Part shown: one piece after another, positions 1-11,479 of the stretch
Layout: each line of letters begins with the position of its first letter
Numbering within the stretch: position 1 is the stretch's first letter
DNA from: Crotalaria pallida
Lineage: Eukaryota; Streptophyta; Magnoliopsida; Fabales; Fabaceae
DNA length: 64,000 nucleotides
Direction: 5' to 3'
Assembly: GCA_037953625.1 (NCBI GenBank)
Contig: CM075654.1
Span: 24,793,501-24,857,500, forward strand
Made by a program: the position numbers and the translations under genes
The notes under the pieces: model-generated
Databases searched by the model: none
Told to the model about the DNA's origin: nothing
The model's input: only the letters and a program-made list of their open reading frames with translations

Positions 1-650
1 CCGAGGTAAGAGAATAGTGGCCGAGAAGCTGAGTGTAAGAGTTAAGAAAAGGGTATAAGGGAAATTAGTAGGTTGTGCCGAGGTATAATTAATAGGGAAT
101 TGATAAACTGGGTAATGATGTGAGCCGAGCTAATTGATATTGTATGATGTGAATCGAGCTAAATGATGATATATGCATGTGACATGTGGTTTGATTACTT
201 GTTATTATATGCTAACTGAGTGCTTGTGTTTGGCTTGGTAGTTCGGTATGGCATGTTAGAAACTGCTTATTTAAGTTTTGTGTAATGCTCACCACCTTAC
301 CATTTTTTTTTCAGGTACTGAGCCCGAGCAGATGCAGTCCCCGGCCGAGTAGGTTCACTCTCCCTCACAGGGAGAGTAAGTCATTTAGAGTCTGACAGTA
401 GGTTGGGTCCCGGCCAGTTGGGCCGAGCTAAAACACTACTTTTGTACCTTGATTTGCCGAACTGAATGTATTTAAATTTATGATTTTTGTTGTTGATGTA
501 TTAAAGTCTTCCGCTTTATAACTCTGATGTGTTTCTGGTATTAATGGAACGGACTATTATTTTGGCAATTTATCTTAATCGTTTTCTTAAAAGAAATTTT
601 AAATCCTAATTTAGGGGTATTTAATGGTAATTATCATATAGGGTGTTACA
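1..650 (+). mobile_element. 3' part of a Ty3/gypsy LTR
   Basis: The segment ends in GGGTGTTACA at 641-650, the same terminal form as the other gypsy LTRs here, and is followed directly by Athila coding sequence, so it appears to be inserted in that element. An acceptor-like T-rich tract ending in AG (313-314) is followed by GTACTGAGCCCGAGCAG. The solo LTR at 32727-35177 has a closely similar arrangement at 34430-34431, which places both in one family. The 5' part lies outside the window, so target duplication and length cannot be checked. No protein-coding gene is seen in it. Confidence 0.7.
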
Positions 651-1479
651 GCTATCAGAGAGATCACTAGGGACATTTCCTAGTGACACTGTCACCAATC
701 CAAAGGAGAGTCTTATGGTAGTGACTCTTAGGAATGACAAGTCGTATGAGGAGCCACTTCCTAAGAGTAATGCAACTGCATCGGAAAAGAAGAAACAAGA
801 GGAACAAAAGAAACAAGAAGTGGAGAAAGAGCAAGGCAAGAGAGGAGCATCGAAAACGCAGGGTCCACCTGCGGATCACAACCGGGAATCAGCCAAGCCT
901 GCTCCACTACCTTTGAGGGTGTCTTATCCTCAAAGGTTGAAGAAAGAAGAGAACCGGAGGCAATTCTCCAAGTTTCTGGACATGATCAAAAGGATTAACA
1001 TAAACATCCCATTCGCGGAGGCTCTTGAACAAATGCCTTTGTATGCAAAGTTTATGAAAGACTTGCTAACAAGAAAGAAGGGAATGCTCTCGGAAGAGAC
1101 GTTTCCAATTGCGGAGAAATGCAGCAACATTATCAAGTGCAACCTGCCACCGAAAATGAAGGATCATGGAAGCTTCAACCTTCCAGTCAGCATTGGCAAG
1201 GAGTACTCTAGTAAGGCCCCCTGTGACTTAGGTGCTAGTGTGAATATAATGCCTTTATCTGTTTGTAATGCACTAGACTTAGGTGAAATCAAACCTACCC
1301 CTGCAATTTTACAATTAGCTGATAAGTCCATCCTCCGTCCTTGTGGAGTGGTGGAAGACATTTTGGTGAAGGTTAATGATTTCATACTGCCCATGGACTT
1401 CATTGTCCTTGATATTGATGAGGATGAAAACATTCCTCTGATTATTGGAAGGCCATTCTTGGCACAGCTGGGGCAGTGA
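651..1479 (+). pseudogene. Athila-type gag C-terminus plus aspartic protease remnant
   Basis: The open frame encodes the end of an Athila-like gag (a GTFPSDTVTNPK stretch and a lysine/glutamate-rich linker), then a retropepsin-like domain. The likely active-site region is DLGASVN (1225-1245), followed by the flap and a C-terminal IIGRPFLA block (about 1441-1464). A retroviral-type protease of this class would process the Gag-Pol polyprotein. The frame is broken upstream by the LTR at 1-650 and ends at a stop at 1477-1479. No reverse transcriptase, RNase H or integrase follows, so the element has lost the rest of pol and cannot be autonomous. The frame can be extended upstream from a GTG at 643, but that codon lies in the LTR and is not a credible start. 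Confidence 0.8.
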
Positions 1480-3521
1480 TAGATGTTCCTAGGGGAGAGG
1501 TTATTCTCTGTGTCAATGGTGAGCAAAGTGTCATAAATATTTTTGAAAAACCACCATGTACGGCGAGGTGCTTCACCCCACTAAATCTAGTTCAGCACTC
1601 AAGTGCTGAGAATTCCCTTAATGATCAGATGCAGTTCCCTTAGCCTCCGAAAGGAGGTGACCCGTCAGGCTCGTGACGTTAAACAAACACTAGTTGGGAG
1701 GTAACCCAATGTTTAAGTAGTATTCACTTAGTTTAGTAGATTTTAGGAAATTAGCGTAGGTTATTTTTTTTTAGTTTATGCATTTTTATTTTTATTTAAA
1801 AACAAAAAAGCATCAGGTACAGACCTGGCGCGCCTGGGCGCGCACTGGGCGAATTTGCCCAGAAAATGGGGATTGTTATTTTTTTGATATATATTTTGTG
1901 TCTTTTTCCCATTAGCCAGTCCCTGTACCTGTGCAACAAAAATATGTAATTGCTTTCTAGGATTTTTTTTTTAGTTTTACTGCTTGGTTATTTATTTGGA
2001 TTATTTATTATTTGCATCAAGCTATATATTTTGTAACAAATATAAGTTAATATTTTCCCCATTAGAGGTGCTATTTTGGGCACTTGTTTTTCATGATTCA
2101 TATTAAGTTTGGGGGAATGTTTTCTCATTTTTGTTAGTGCTAATGATTTTTCAGATACAAGTAATAAGTGTTCCAAATTTATTCCATGTAATTTTTTATT
2201 TTGTAGTTAGGTATGTTTAGTTTAGTTTGCTTGAGGACAAGCCAACCTCTAAGTTTGGGGGAGTGGACAAAATAAAAAAAATTCAGATCTGAATTATTTC
2301 CCCATTTTTTGTGTTGGTTTGTGTCTTAGGTAGATGTTTTGTAATTATTCTAGACTTAGGATTATTTTTCTGATGATAGGTGTATATACTTAGTTTAGGA
2401 TTAGACTCATTGATTCATGTTATTTATTTGTTGAGCTGTAAAGATTTTTGAAATTTGGTTATTTTGACAAAGTTTTTCAGAACTTGAGATTAGTGAACTG
2501 ACTTTAGCTTAGTGAGATTTTGAGCCTATTTGATGGGGTATGATTTATTGAATTATTTTGATTTGAGACCCCTATTTCTTTCATGAGTATGTTCACTTTA
2601 GTTTTGTGTTCTAGAACTTGACCGGTGACCATTTTGAAATTGATAATTGATCACATGCATTAAGATGATTAAGGCATTTAAGATGGTGTTTCTGTAGCCT
2701 TCAGAGATTTTTGTTGGATTATTTTTCCCTAAGTTGCCCATTTTGAGCCTTATGATATAATATGATTTTTCTTTGGTACCTTGCATTGATTGTATATTTT
2801 TTGTGAAGTACCTTAGGAATTTTGAATGAGCAATTGAGAGAGGGACATTTCAAAAGTATAAAATTGTGAAAGTGTGATAGAGTTACTCTTCTTCCAAAAG
2901 AAAATAAAAAGAGAAAAAAAAATTGAGAAAAAGTGAAAATTGATGAATGAGAAGAGAAAAGAGTTTTGTTTGGAAGAAGTAGTAGAGTAAAATTGAAAAC
3001 GAAGAAGTTTGAAATAGTTGTAATTTGAGTGTGAGTTCTCATATTATTCATTGCTCATTCATAATTTTTAGAGGGAAATTTGTTTTACGTTTTAGCCCTT
3101 AGTTTCATCTTTCTTTCTTTTATCCCACCTTGACACTTTTAGCCATGGCCACGTTACAACCAAAATAAAGACCTTTTGAATTGTGCATGTTTTTAATAAT
3201 TTCAATGGAGATTTGGGTCTATGGTCAAGCTTATGGTAACATTTAACTATTGTATGAACTTGAGTGAATTGTTATAACCCTTGATACACATGAGCGATAT
3301 ACACTGAGAGGTTGAGAGTGTTCACTAGTTCTGATTTCTTATTTATTTTGTTTCTTTAACCAAGTTTTGATATGTGAATAGCTTCTATAAATATGTGGCT
3401 GTGTTGATGAGTCGAAGTCTTAGATTAAGTATTGTACATTTTGATTTAGAAGGTAGTCTTGTGTTTATGAATTTTTATTTTACTTTTGCCTGGGACATGC
3501 AAAATGCTAAGTTTGGGGGTG
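1480..3521 (+). mobile_element. Athila internal 3' region, non-coding remnant
   Basis: After a short protease extension, the sequence jumps to the conserved Athila 3' signature at about 1671-1708 (GACGTTAAACAAACACTAG then TTGGGAGGTAACCCA), showing an internal deletion of pol. A GC-rich word cluster lies at 1826-1850. Purine-rich TTTGGGGGA/G boxes occur near 2107, 2254 and 3511-3521, the last directly before the 3' LTR and so the probable polypurine tract. Segment 2590-2830 has a diverged homologue at about 40670-40893. Short reading frames here overlap low-complexity AT-rich sequence and are not called. Confidence 0.75.
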
Positions 3522-4787
3522 TGATGAAGGTCTAATATATGATGTTTTAAGGCTTAATTTCACTTCCTTTTGCTTGGGTTTTAGCTTGTTTCTCTTGTAA
3601 ATATAGGTATTTTGTATTAGTTTTAGGAATTTTTAGTTTATTAGAATCCTTTGAACGTTTTGATCCGTTTTGGGTATGTTTCAGGTATTTCGGAGCTTTA
3701 ATTGGAGAAAATATTATTGGAGCTGAAAAGAGCATAAGAAGACCTTGAAAATGGCACAAGAACGGAGAGAAACGGAGCCGAAAGTCACTCAGCACGCCCA
3801 GGCGCGGGATCTGCGCGCCCAGGCGCGCTTGCAGCGGTGATTTATGGGCATCAGATACAGCGCGCTCAGGCGTGCTGGTCTGCACGCCCAGGCGCGCGAA
3901 GTGCTTGAAAGCCCAATTGGGCCAATTTCTGATCAGTTTTGAAGGATTTTGATAAGATTAGGATTTTATCTACTTATTTATGTTTTTATGATTAGTTTAG
4001 GAACAGATTAGAGAGTCATGATCAGAAATTATTGAGGGAGATTGCATTCTCTGGAGAGCATTCGGAGGAGGAATCCATTGAAGGCTGAAGATTCAAAGCA
4101 AGGATTAGTGGTAATTTAGGAATGAATTACTTCTATTCTTATTTGTTCTTCTTCTCTATGATGTGTAACTAAACCCTCTTGTGTTAGGAATATGTGGATT
4201 TGATTATGTAGTTTATTTATATGGATTAATGTTTTTCAGTTTTTAAATCAAGTGTTTAATTGTGTTTTTATTGTTATGCATGAACTTGATCAATTCATGT
4301 TATGGATTTTTAGATCTGAATTGGAAAATTAGGATTTAAAATAGGCCATGCAATTAAACAATATAAGGATTCAACTTGTAGGAATACTTTTGGATTTTTA
4401 TATAACTATTGATAATTCACTGTTCTTAATCATGGTTATTCAATAGATTAAATTTCTAAGGAATTAGGATTTACTAATTTCTAAGTAATTTCATTAGAGG
4501 AATCTAGGAATTACTAATTTTCTGAATTAGTTCTTGATTTAAATGGAAAACATTGATTCATGATAAATAAATGAAATAATTAATGAAACTAGATCCTAAC
4601 CACCCTTCACCCATTGATTAGTAATATTTATTTAATTTTCAGCAGCAAAACATCCTCTTAATTAATTTATTTAAATCTGAAATTTAATAGATTGTGCTTT
4701 TAATTACTCTTAGATAGAAATAGATTAAATAATTCTTGGGCCCTGTGGGAACGATATCTGGTCTTAACCGACTATAGAGAGTGATCA
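3522..4787 (+). mobile_element. Athila-type 3' LTR
   Basis: It starts TGATGAAGG directly after the purine tract GTTTGGGGGTG and ends near GAGAGTGATCA. The terminal block from about 4580, including CCCTGTGGGAACGATATC at 4741-4758, recurs at 57604-57849. That copy has about 28 extra bases between CGACTATA and GAGAGTGATCA, so this LTR probably carries a small deletion. At 3793-3900 is a cluster of GC-rich words of the type GCACGCCCAGGCGCG inside otherwise AT-rich DNA. The 5' partner LTR is not in the window. Boundaries are estimated from the purine tract and the comparison. Confidence 0.7.
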
Positions 4788-5289
4788 ATGATGAAACTGA
4801 GGATGACGAGGGACATGAGGATGATGGTGCTGCTGTTTAATCTTTTATTTTAATTTTGTTTATTTCAAGTCTTTCTATTTTCAGTCTTGTATCGTTGGCT
4901 TTTCCCTAGTTTGCACTTTGTATTTTGGCTTTTCGTAGTTGTAATTTGTATTCTGAATTTTCTAATTAATGAATCCAACCTAGTGTCTTTTATTTCTTCC
5001 TTTGCGTATCCATTTTGTTGCTGATCCATGGAAGTCCTATTCTAGCCAGCGAATGGTTTTCCATTTAACTTATTAGTTTTTTAAACTAACAGGGATCATA
5101 GTAAGTACATGGGCGGTGTTCATTTTAACACACGAACATCTCCTTGCCCATTTCACTTCTTATCTGATGGCTAGTCAGATAAGCGATGCATCTAACATTA
5201 GATACTAGGATTTTCATTTGAATTTTACCAGTCTTCATGGTACTGCTGCCTGTATTCGTGATGTCGGCATGAGATGCTTCTTTGTTTTT
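4788..5289 (+). other. Acidic C-terminal coding remnant and AT-rich flank
   Basis: Bases 4790-4840 read in one frame as a short acidic tail (DETEDDEGHEDDGAAV) ending in TAA, then a T-rich stretch that looks like a 3' untranslated region. Such tails occur at the end of some plant transposon proteins, but this piece is too short to assign. The remainder to 5289 holds no recognisable gene. A T-run begins near 5285. Confidence 0.35.
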
Positions 5290-5668
5290 TTTTTTTTTGA
5301 GAAAACAAACTCTATTATTTAGAATAGGATTCCTGATACCGGATACTGGATACCGGATTCCCCAATACCAGATACTTTTTTTTAAAGTAAAATTCCTGAT
5401 ACCGGATTCCTAATTCGTGGAGTCTTTGAATGGAGGAAATCAGTTTGAACAGACCAACTCAAAGGGGTATCGCACTCAATCCTGTAACTTATGGAATCTT
5501 CATAGTTCACTTTAATAAAACAGAAAATCAAGTGCGGAACATTATAGTCATAACTTAACAAAATAGAGGTCTACACATGACTCTCTTCTAAAACAAACTA
5601 GAAACATGACATTGGTCTATACGACCTTCTTGGAAAACAAATAATTCAAAGAAAATAGGAAATAACAT
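5290..5668 (-). mobile_element. 3' region of the Tat-type element
   Basis: This lies directly downstream (minus sense) of the integrase frame and contains no open frame of its own. Between about 5325 and 5410 a short motif related to CCTGATACCGGATAC is repeated several times with variations, on the side where the 3' untranslated region of the element should lie. No LTR boundary could be recognised. Confidence 0.4.
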
Positions 5669-6883
5669 TCAACTATAATAGATACGAAGCTTAGCTGCAT
5701 TCCACAGATTCTTGATGCCTCTGCCAGTGAGTGTTTCCAAAAAATAAGCTCCCTTTCCGGTTTTGGATTGGACCCGATACGACCCTTCCCAATTGGCCGC
5801 CAACTTCCCATGCGTTGGCTCATTACCGTGTACATCATCCCTTCTTAAAACCAGGTCACCTTCATTGAAGGCCCTAGAAATCACCCTTAAATTATACTGT
5901 TTTGCTGACTGCTGTTGGATTGTGGCCATGCGAACAGTCGCCATCTCCCTGGATTCTTGCAGGAAGTCCAAATTTTCTCTTATGAGTTGTACATTAGCCT
6001 CTGGATCAAAATACCTTGACCTCATATTAGTAGATCCTACTTCTAGTGGAATCATGGCTTCACTCCCATATGTAAGCTTAAATGAAGTCTCTCCAGTAGT
6101 TGAATGTGGAGTGGTTCTGTAGGACCAGAGAACAGCATCTATGCAATCGATCCATTTACCCTTGTTGTCTTCCAGCTTTCTTTTCAAACCTCTCAGGATA
6201 CACCTGTTTGCTGCCTCGGCTTGCCCATTAGTTTGCGGGTGTTCCACAGAAGACAGACGCTGCTTTATCCCTAATTTCTGGAGGAAGTCTTTGAAAGCTC
6301 TGCTGGTAAATTGGGTGCCATTTTCAGTGATCAATACAGCGGGAACTCCGAACCGTGATATTACTTGATTACTAAAGAACTTCAGAATCTGTGTAGAAGT
6401 AGTAACAACAACTGCTTTAGCTTCGATCCACTTCGTAAAATAATCAACCGCCACCACTAGATGGGTGACTTGTCCAACCGCCTGCGGAAACGGTCCTAAC
6501 AGGTCCATCCCCCACTAAAAGAAAGGCCATGGAGCAGATATAGAATGGAGTTCCTCTGGTGGCGCCAAGTGAACATCAGCATGTCTCTGGCAACGATCAC
6601 ACTTTTTCACATGATTCATGGAATCCAACTGAATACTGGGCCAGTAGAATCCAGCTCTCAATATCTTCCTTGCAAGACTTCTTCCTCCCAAATGGTGACT
6701 ACATCTCCCTTCATGCACTTCTTTCAAAGCCAATTTAGCTTCCCGCTCAGTTAGACATCGGAGTAGGGGTGATGAGAACCCTTTTCGATAGAGTAACCCA
6801 TCCTGTATGACAAAGTGAGGAGCCATTTTTCTTCTCCTGGAAGGATTCCGTGAAGCAGAAATGTCAGAATAGGAGAAGCCCAT
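5669..6883 (-). pseudogene. Tat-lineage integrase, broken
   Basis: On the minus strand this carries an integrase zinc-binding region (6515-6883; HHLGGR followed by KKCDRCQRH) and the catalytic core (5669-6508; DYFTKWIEAKAV, ITENGTQF, PQTNGQAEAANR). Integrase would insert the cDNA into the genome. The two parts are in the same frame but separated by a TAG (about 6516-6518). The second position of the D-D-E triad, normally aspartate in an 'xDNGTQF' block, reads glutamate here. Together these breaks indicate a dead copy. Downstream of the core is a C-terminal region to 5669. Confidence 0.85.
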
Positions 6884-7590
6884 GAATCTTCATCCTCTAC
6901 TGCCAATGTTGCACTGGGGTGAGAGATGGCTTGTTGAATCACAGACCTATGGTTTCCTGGTTTCTTGGTGCTAGCTAATTTGTATAAAACATCAGCTCTT
7001 GAATTTTGTTCTCTAGGAATGTGTTGAAAATCCACTTTGTCAAACATCTCTGCCAACTGCTTGCATTTAGAAAGATATTTCTGAAGCAATAGCTCCTTAG
7101 CTTGGAAGTCACCTCTGATTTGGGAAATTACTAACTGCGAATCACTATAAAATAGGATTGAGTGTGCTCCCAGGTCTTTGGCCATTGTCATACCAGTGAG
7201 ACAGGCTTCGTACTCAGCCTGATTGTTAGAAATTGGGAAATCAAACCTTAAGGAATATTCAATGGAAACCCCCTGAGCATTTTCCAATATTATGCCTGCT
7301 CCTCCACCTGTTTGATTGGATAAACCATCAACGAATAGAGTCCAGACCTCAGAATCCATCTTCGGTGCCAATTCTACAATGAAGTCTACCAAAATCTGAG
7401 ACTTGATAGCTGTCCTTGACTCATAGTCAATCCCATACTCGGACAATTCCACCGACCAAGCGATCATACGACCTGCTAAATCGGGTTTTTGTAATACCTG
7501 TCGAATGGGCTGATATGTTCTGACTACGATTGGATGGCACTGGAAATATTGCGTCAAACGTCTCGCCATGACCACAAGCGCAAATGCCAT
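6751..7590 (-). pseudogene. Tat-lineage additional (archaeal-type) RNase H
   Basis: The frame encodes the end of the ordinary RNase H region, then a second RNase H-like domain: WTLFVDGLSN, NNQAEYEACLTGM, LFYSDSQLVISQI and a later HIPREQNSRAD. The spaced D, E, D and D residues fit the ribonuclease H fold. This second, archaeal-type domain between RNase H and integrase is characteristic of the Tat (Ogre/Retand) gypsy lineage. The frame matches the reverse-transcriptase frame upstream but is shifted by one relative to the integrase downstream, so there is a frameshift around 6820-6850. Confidence 0.85.
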
Positions 7591-7656
7591 TTTTTAAATT
7601 TTCTGATACCTTTTTTCTGCTTCTTGCAACACTTTGCTGACAAAATATACCGGCCT

Positions 7657-8724
7657 CTATCCCTCCTCCAAATCCCTAACCAAGGCTGCACTCACTGCTT
7701 CATCATTAACGGACAAATACAAATACAGAGTCTCACCCGGTTCAGGCTTGCTCAAGATCGGAGGATTGGAGAGGTAACACTTGAATTCTTGAAAGGCTGC
7801 TTCGCATTCATCCGTCCACCTGAACTCCTGGTCCTTTTTAAGAAATTGGAATAGTGGAAGGGATTTGTAAGCAAATTTTGATAAAAACCTTGTCAACGCC
7901 GCTATACGACCGGTCAGCTGCTGAACTTCCTTCACAGAATTTGGGCTCCTCATCTGCGTGATTGCATCACACTTTTCAGGGTTAGCCTCTATTCCTCTGC
8001 TAGTCAGCATAAAACCTAGGAACTTTCCTGCTGTGACACCAAAGGCACACTTCAGTGGATTTAAACGCATATTATGCTGACGTACCTTACTGAGGACAGC
8101 CTCTAAATCCTGCTTGTGGTTCTTTTGCTCTGTTGACTTGACGATCATATCATCGACATAAACCTCCAAAGTTGGATCAATCAGCTCCCCAAAGATCTTA
8201 TCCATCATACTTTGATATGTTGCACCTGCATTTTTCAAACCAAACGGCATTAATGTGTAATAGTATGCTGCTCTATCAATCATAAATGCGGTTTTTTCTT
8301 GATCATCACTGAACATGGGAATTTGACTGTAACCGGAATAAGTGTCCATGAAAGAAAGTAGCTGGTAACTTGCCGAATTATCAACCAGCTTGTCTATGTT
8401 GGAAAGAGGGTAGGTGTCTTTGGGACACGCCTTGTTCAAATCCGTATAGTCCACGCACATACGCCATTTACCATTAGATTTTTTGACCAGAACTACATTA
8501 GAGAGCCACGTAGTGTAAGGAACTTCCCTGACGAAACCAGCTTGTAAGAGTTCCTCCACATTCGCAGCGATCACCTTCTGTCGTTCATCACCCATCTTCC
8601 TTCTCCTTTGTGATACCGGCTTAAACTTTGGATCAACTGATAGACGATGACAAATAAACTCTGGATCTATTCCTGGCATATCAGCTGCTATCCAAGAGAA
8701 TAAATCCTTATTCTCCTTTAACAA
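7657..8724 (-). pseudogene. Tat-lineage reverse transcriptase, truncated
   Basis: The minus-strand frame covers the start of RT (KENKDLFSWIAADMPGIDP), the NGKWRMCVDYTDLNKACPKD block, MPFGLKNAGATYQ and the catalytic YVDDMIVKS box, ending in the RNase H start. It is in frame with 6751-7590 but separated by two in-frame stops (about 7592-7663). Upstream coding sequence reads on to about 8768 and then stops matching, because copia sequence begins at 8769. Gag, protease and the 5' LTR are absent. In a live element this enzyme copies genomic RNA to DNA. Confidence 0.88.
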
Positions 8725-8768
8725 TGCAACCAGCCTGATCCTTTCTTCACTTGATAAGTCCTTTCCTA

Positions 8769-9871
8769 TTTGAAACGATTTGGCATGGATAAGGCCAAGG
8801 CAGTAGCAACACCAATAAGCACATCATACTATCTGGACAACGATGAAGGAGGTAAATCTGTAGAAATCACTAAATATCGAGGTATAATCGGATCCCTTCT
8901 CTATTTAACGGCAAGGAGGCCGGATATTATGTTTAGTGTATGTTCATGTGCACATTTTCAAGCGAATCCAAAAGAAACGCACATGGTTGCTGTCAAACGT
9001 ATAATGAAATATCTTTCTGGAACAACTGACATGGGTTTATGGTACCCCAACGGTTCTTCGTGTAACCTTGTTGGGTATTCCGATTCTGACTTTGCTGGGT
9101 GCAAGGTAGGTAGGAAAAGCACTAGCGACACTTGTCACCTCCTAGGTAATTCTTTAGTATCATGGGCTAGCAAGAAACAATCGAGTGTAGCCCTATCCAC
9201 AGCTGAGGCTGAATCTGTTGCTGCGGGTAGCTGTTGTGCACAGATCTTATGGTTGAAACAACAACTCCTAGACTTCGGTGTAAGTCTAGATCACATTCCC
9301 ATAAAATGTGATAACACAAGTGCAATTAGTATTACCAAAAACCCTGTGCAACATTCTCGCACTAAGCATATTGAGATTCGTCACCATTTTATACGTGATC
9401 ATATTCAAAAGGGTGATTGTATTATTGAGTATGTTGATACTTCGCGGCAGTTGGCTGATATCTTTACGAAACCGCTTCCAAAAGAAAATTTCTTTTTCAT
9501 TCGTAGAGAAACTGGTTTAACTTCTGCCTCTCACCTATTTTGAGTATGTGATTATTTTATCTCTCTTGTTATTATTGATGCGTTTCCTCAGTATTTCAGG
9601 GGGAGATAGCATATTCTTTTTTATGATTACAAAAGGGGGAGAGAATATTCTGATATTCTGAAGATGCTATGAATTCGAATTGATATACTTATTTATGCAC
9701 CAACACAGGGGGAGATGCTACAAGATGTTATGAATTGTTATATCATTATTATTATTGTTCTAGGGAAGGTTAATTTTTCATATATATATTTTTTTTGCTT
9801 GTATAACACTTGTGATGCAGAAAGTAAAGAGCATATCAGAATAGTTGTTTGTCATCATCAAAAAGGGGGAG
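8769..9871 (+). mobile_element. Truncated copia pol 3' end and 3' untranslated region
   Basis: From 8769 the sequence is nearly identical to 14929-16022: the last part of RT, RNase H (8770-9543; YSDSDFAGCK, STAEAESVA, DNTSAI), then a non-coding tail with four AGGGGGAG boxes (about 9599, 9634, 9707, 9865). Multiple polypurine-like boxes before the 3' LTR are a known sirevirus trait. The 5' part of this copy is missing, and the break at 8769 joins it to an unrelated gypsy element. The LTR that follows is shared with the complete copy, giving pol end-LTR-gag-pol-LTR. Confidence 0.85.
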
Positions 9872-10063
9872 TGTTGGAAGTCAAGGTAGTGTTGGAAGAC
9901 ATGCTTCAAACTCTCTTATGGACATCAAGTAAATATCAAGCTGATGTTTTGATGATAAGAAACCAACCCAAGTTCAAGCTCACAAGTTTCCTTCATGATC
10001 AAGAATGAAGATTCAAGCAAGACATAGTTTAGAAGCCTTTTCCCTTAGAACATTTGTAAGGAG

Positions 10064-10479
10064 TAATCGATTAACTGCTTAAGATAATCGATTAACTTTG
10101 TTGCATCATATAAAAATCAGAGAGCTTGTAATCGATTAAGCGAACTTTGTTAATCCATTACTTTCTTATGAGAGTAATCAATTACCTGGCTCAAGTAATC
10201 GATTATAATTGTTCCATCATATGTTTTTCAGAGGCTTAGTAATCGATTACATGCTGTGTAGTAATCGATTAGATGATGTTGCATCATATGCATAACAGAG
10301 GCTCAGTAATCGATTAATTGATTAGTGTTAATCGATTAAATGAGTTGCATCATATATTGAATAGGGGTGATGTAATCGATTAATCATTGTTGGTCTAATC
10401 GATTACTTGTTTTTCAAATGAATTTAAGAATTTCTATTTTTGAAGGAATAATCGATTACCTTCAGAAAGTAATCGATTA
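10064..10479 (+). repeat. Array of paired TAATCGATTA palindromes in LTR 1
   Basis: Motif starts are at 10064, 10085, 10129, 10151 (degenerate), 10175 (degenerate), 10196, 10240, 10262, 10307, 10329, 10373, 10396, 10449 and 10470. They form seven pairs with start-to-start distances of 21, 22, 21, 22, 22, 23 and 21 bp. Pairs repeat about every 46-76 bp, often with a GTTGCATCATAT spacer, directly upstream of the TATA box. Confidence 0.95.
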
Positions 10480-10537
10480 CTTCAAGTTTTATTGAAAAAC
10501 GTGTCAGAATCATTTTGATTATTTCCTGATTTATTTT

Positions 10538-10547
10538 TATATATAAG
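10538..10547 (+). promoter_or_regulatory. TATA-like box of copia LTR 1
   Basis: TATATATAAG, about 60 bp downstream of the last palindrome. The same sequence is at 16848-16857 in LTR 2. The position fits a U3 promoter. Confidence 0.6.
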
Positions 10548-11458
10548 ATTCTGATTTATTTTACAAAATTCGAAAATGATTTTAAATTTGAATTATTTCC
10601 TTTTTCGTTTTAAGAATCAAATCTTTATTTTATTTCGTAAATCGTTTTGATTTTAAAAACTTATTTCAAAATCTCATTTTATTCTAAATTGATTTTGATT
10701 TGTTGAATTAAATCTTTTTGATTCTAAATGTTTTTCTATTTAAAAAAAAAAGGTTCACTCCAACATTAAAAATGATAATTCTTTTTCTTCTCTGACATCT
10801 TTTCTGAAATTCACGTTCTCTCTTCTTCTCTAAACTTCTGGTTTTCACGTTCATAACATTTGAAGAGCAAAACCTTATTGGTTTATTAATCTCTTAGAGA
10901 AAAACACTTCATTATCATAAGAGCATATTGTTGTATCCGTGTTTTTGAGAACACACATTGCTATTGTAATCACTATCATATTCGTTGTATTTGAAACCTT
11001 AGTGATTAGGGAGAGAATCCCTTAGTGGATGTGTGATACGTTGTAGGGCGAGGAACCCTGCTGTGTGATATTGAGGCCCCTAGCGAACGGTGGTTCCTAG
11101 TAGTGTGCGAGGTGCTCTTGGGTGTAATAGGGTGCGGCTCTATTGCTGATTATATAACTCTCAAGCGGGTCGCTTGGGGACTGGACTAGGCCTTTCGACG
11201 GGAAGGCTGAACCAGTATAAAATTTCCTGGTGCAAGCTTTTCTATCCCTATCTCTTTATTTTCCGCATATTTCAATTATTTACGTTTCCGCGCTACTCAA
11301 TTTATTTCTATCTATCGTTTTCGCGATCCGTCTCAAACGTCTAATCTCTCCATCGCAAAACAATTTTTTATGTTTTAAAGGATTTCACAATACATAAATA
11401 AAACTCGATTCACCCCCCCCCCCCCCCCTCTTGAGATTTTGAGGTCAAAACCAACAAT

Positions 11459-11470
11459 TGGTATCAGAGC
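11459..11470 (+). other. Primer binding site, initiator tRNA-Met type
   Basis: TGGTATCAGAGC, two bases after the LTR end. It is complementary to the 3' end of plant initiator tRNA-Met and would prime minus-strand cDNA synthesis. Confidence 0.92.
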
Positions 11471-11479
11471 TAGTCTCTT

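Larger units (their letters stand above)
9872..11456 (+). repeat. Copia LTR 1
   Basis: 1585 bp, TG...CA ends. The U3 part holds an array of TAATCGATTA palindromes (10064-10479), followed by a TATA-like TATATATAAG at 10538-10547. A poly-C run lies at about 11412-11428. Compared with LTR 2 it lacks about 161 bp after ACATTTGTAAGG, with AAGG at both breakpoints, so the difference is best explained as a deletion here. Confidence 0.92.

Noticed and set aside
3547..3885. 112-codon minus-strand frame
   Set aside because: Inside the Athila LTR and driven by its GC-rich words; no coding features.
10064..10479. CRISPR-like array
   Set aside because: The repeats are short palindromes in a plant LTR, spacers are related to each other, and no cas genes are present.
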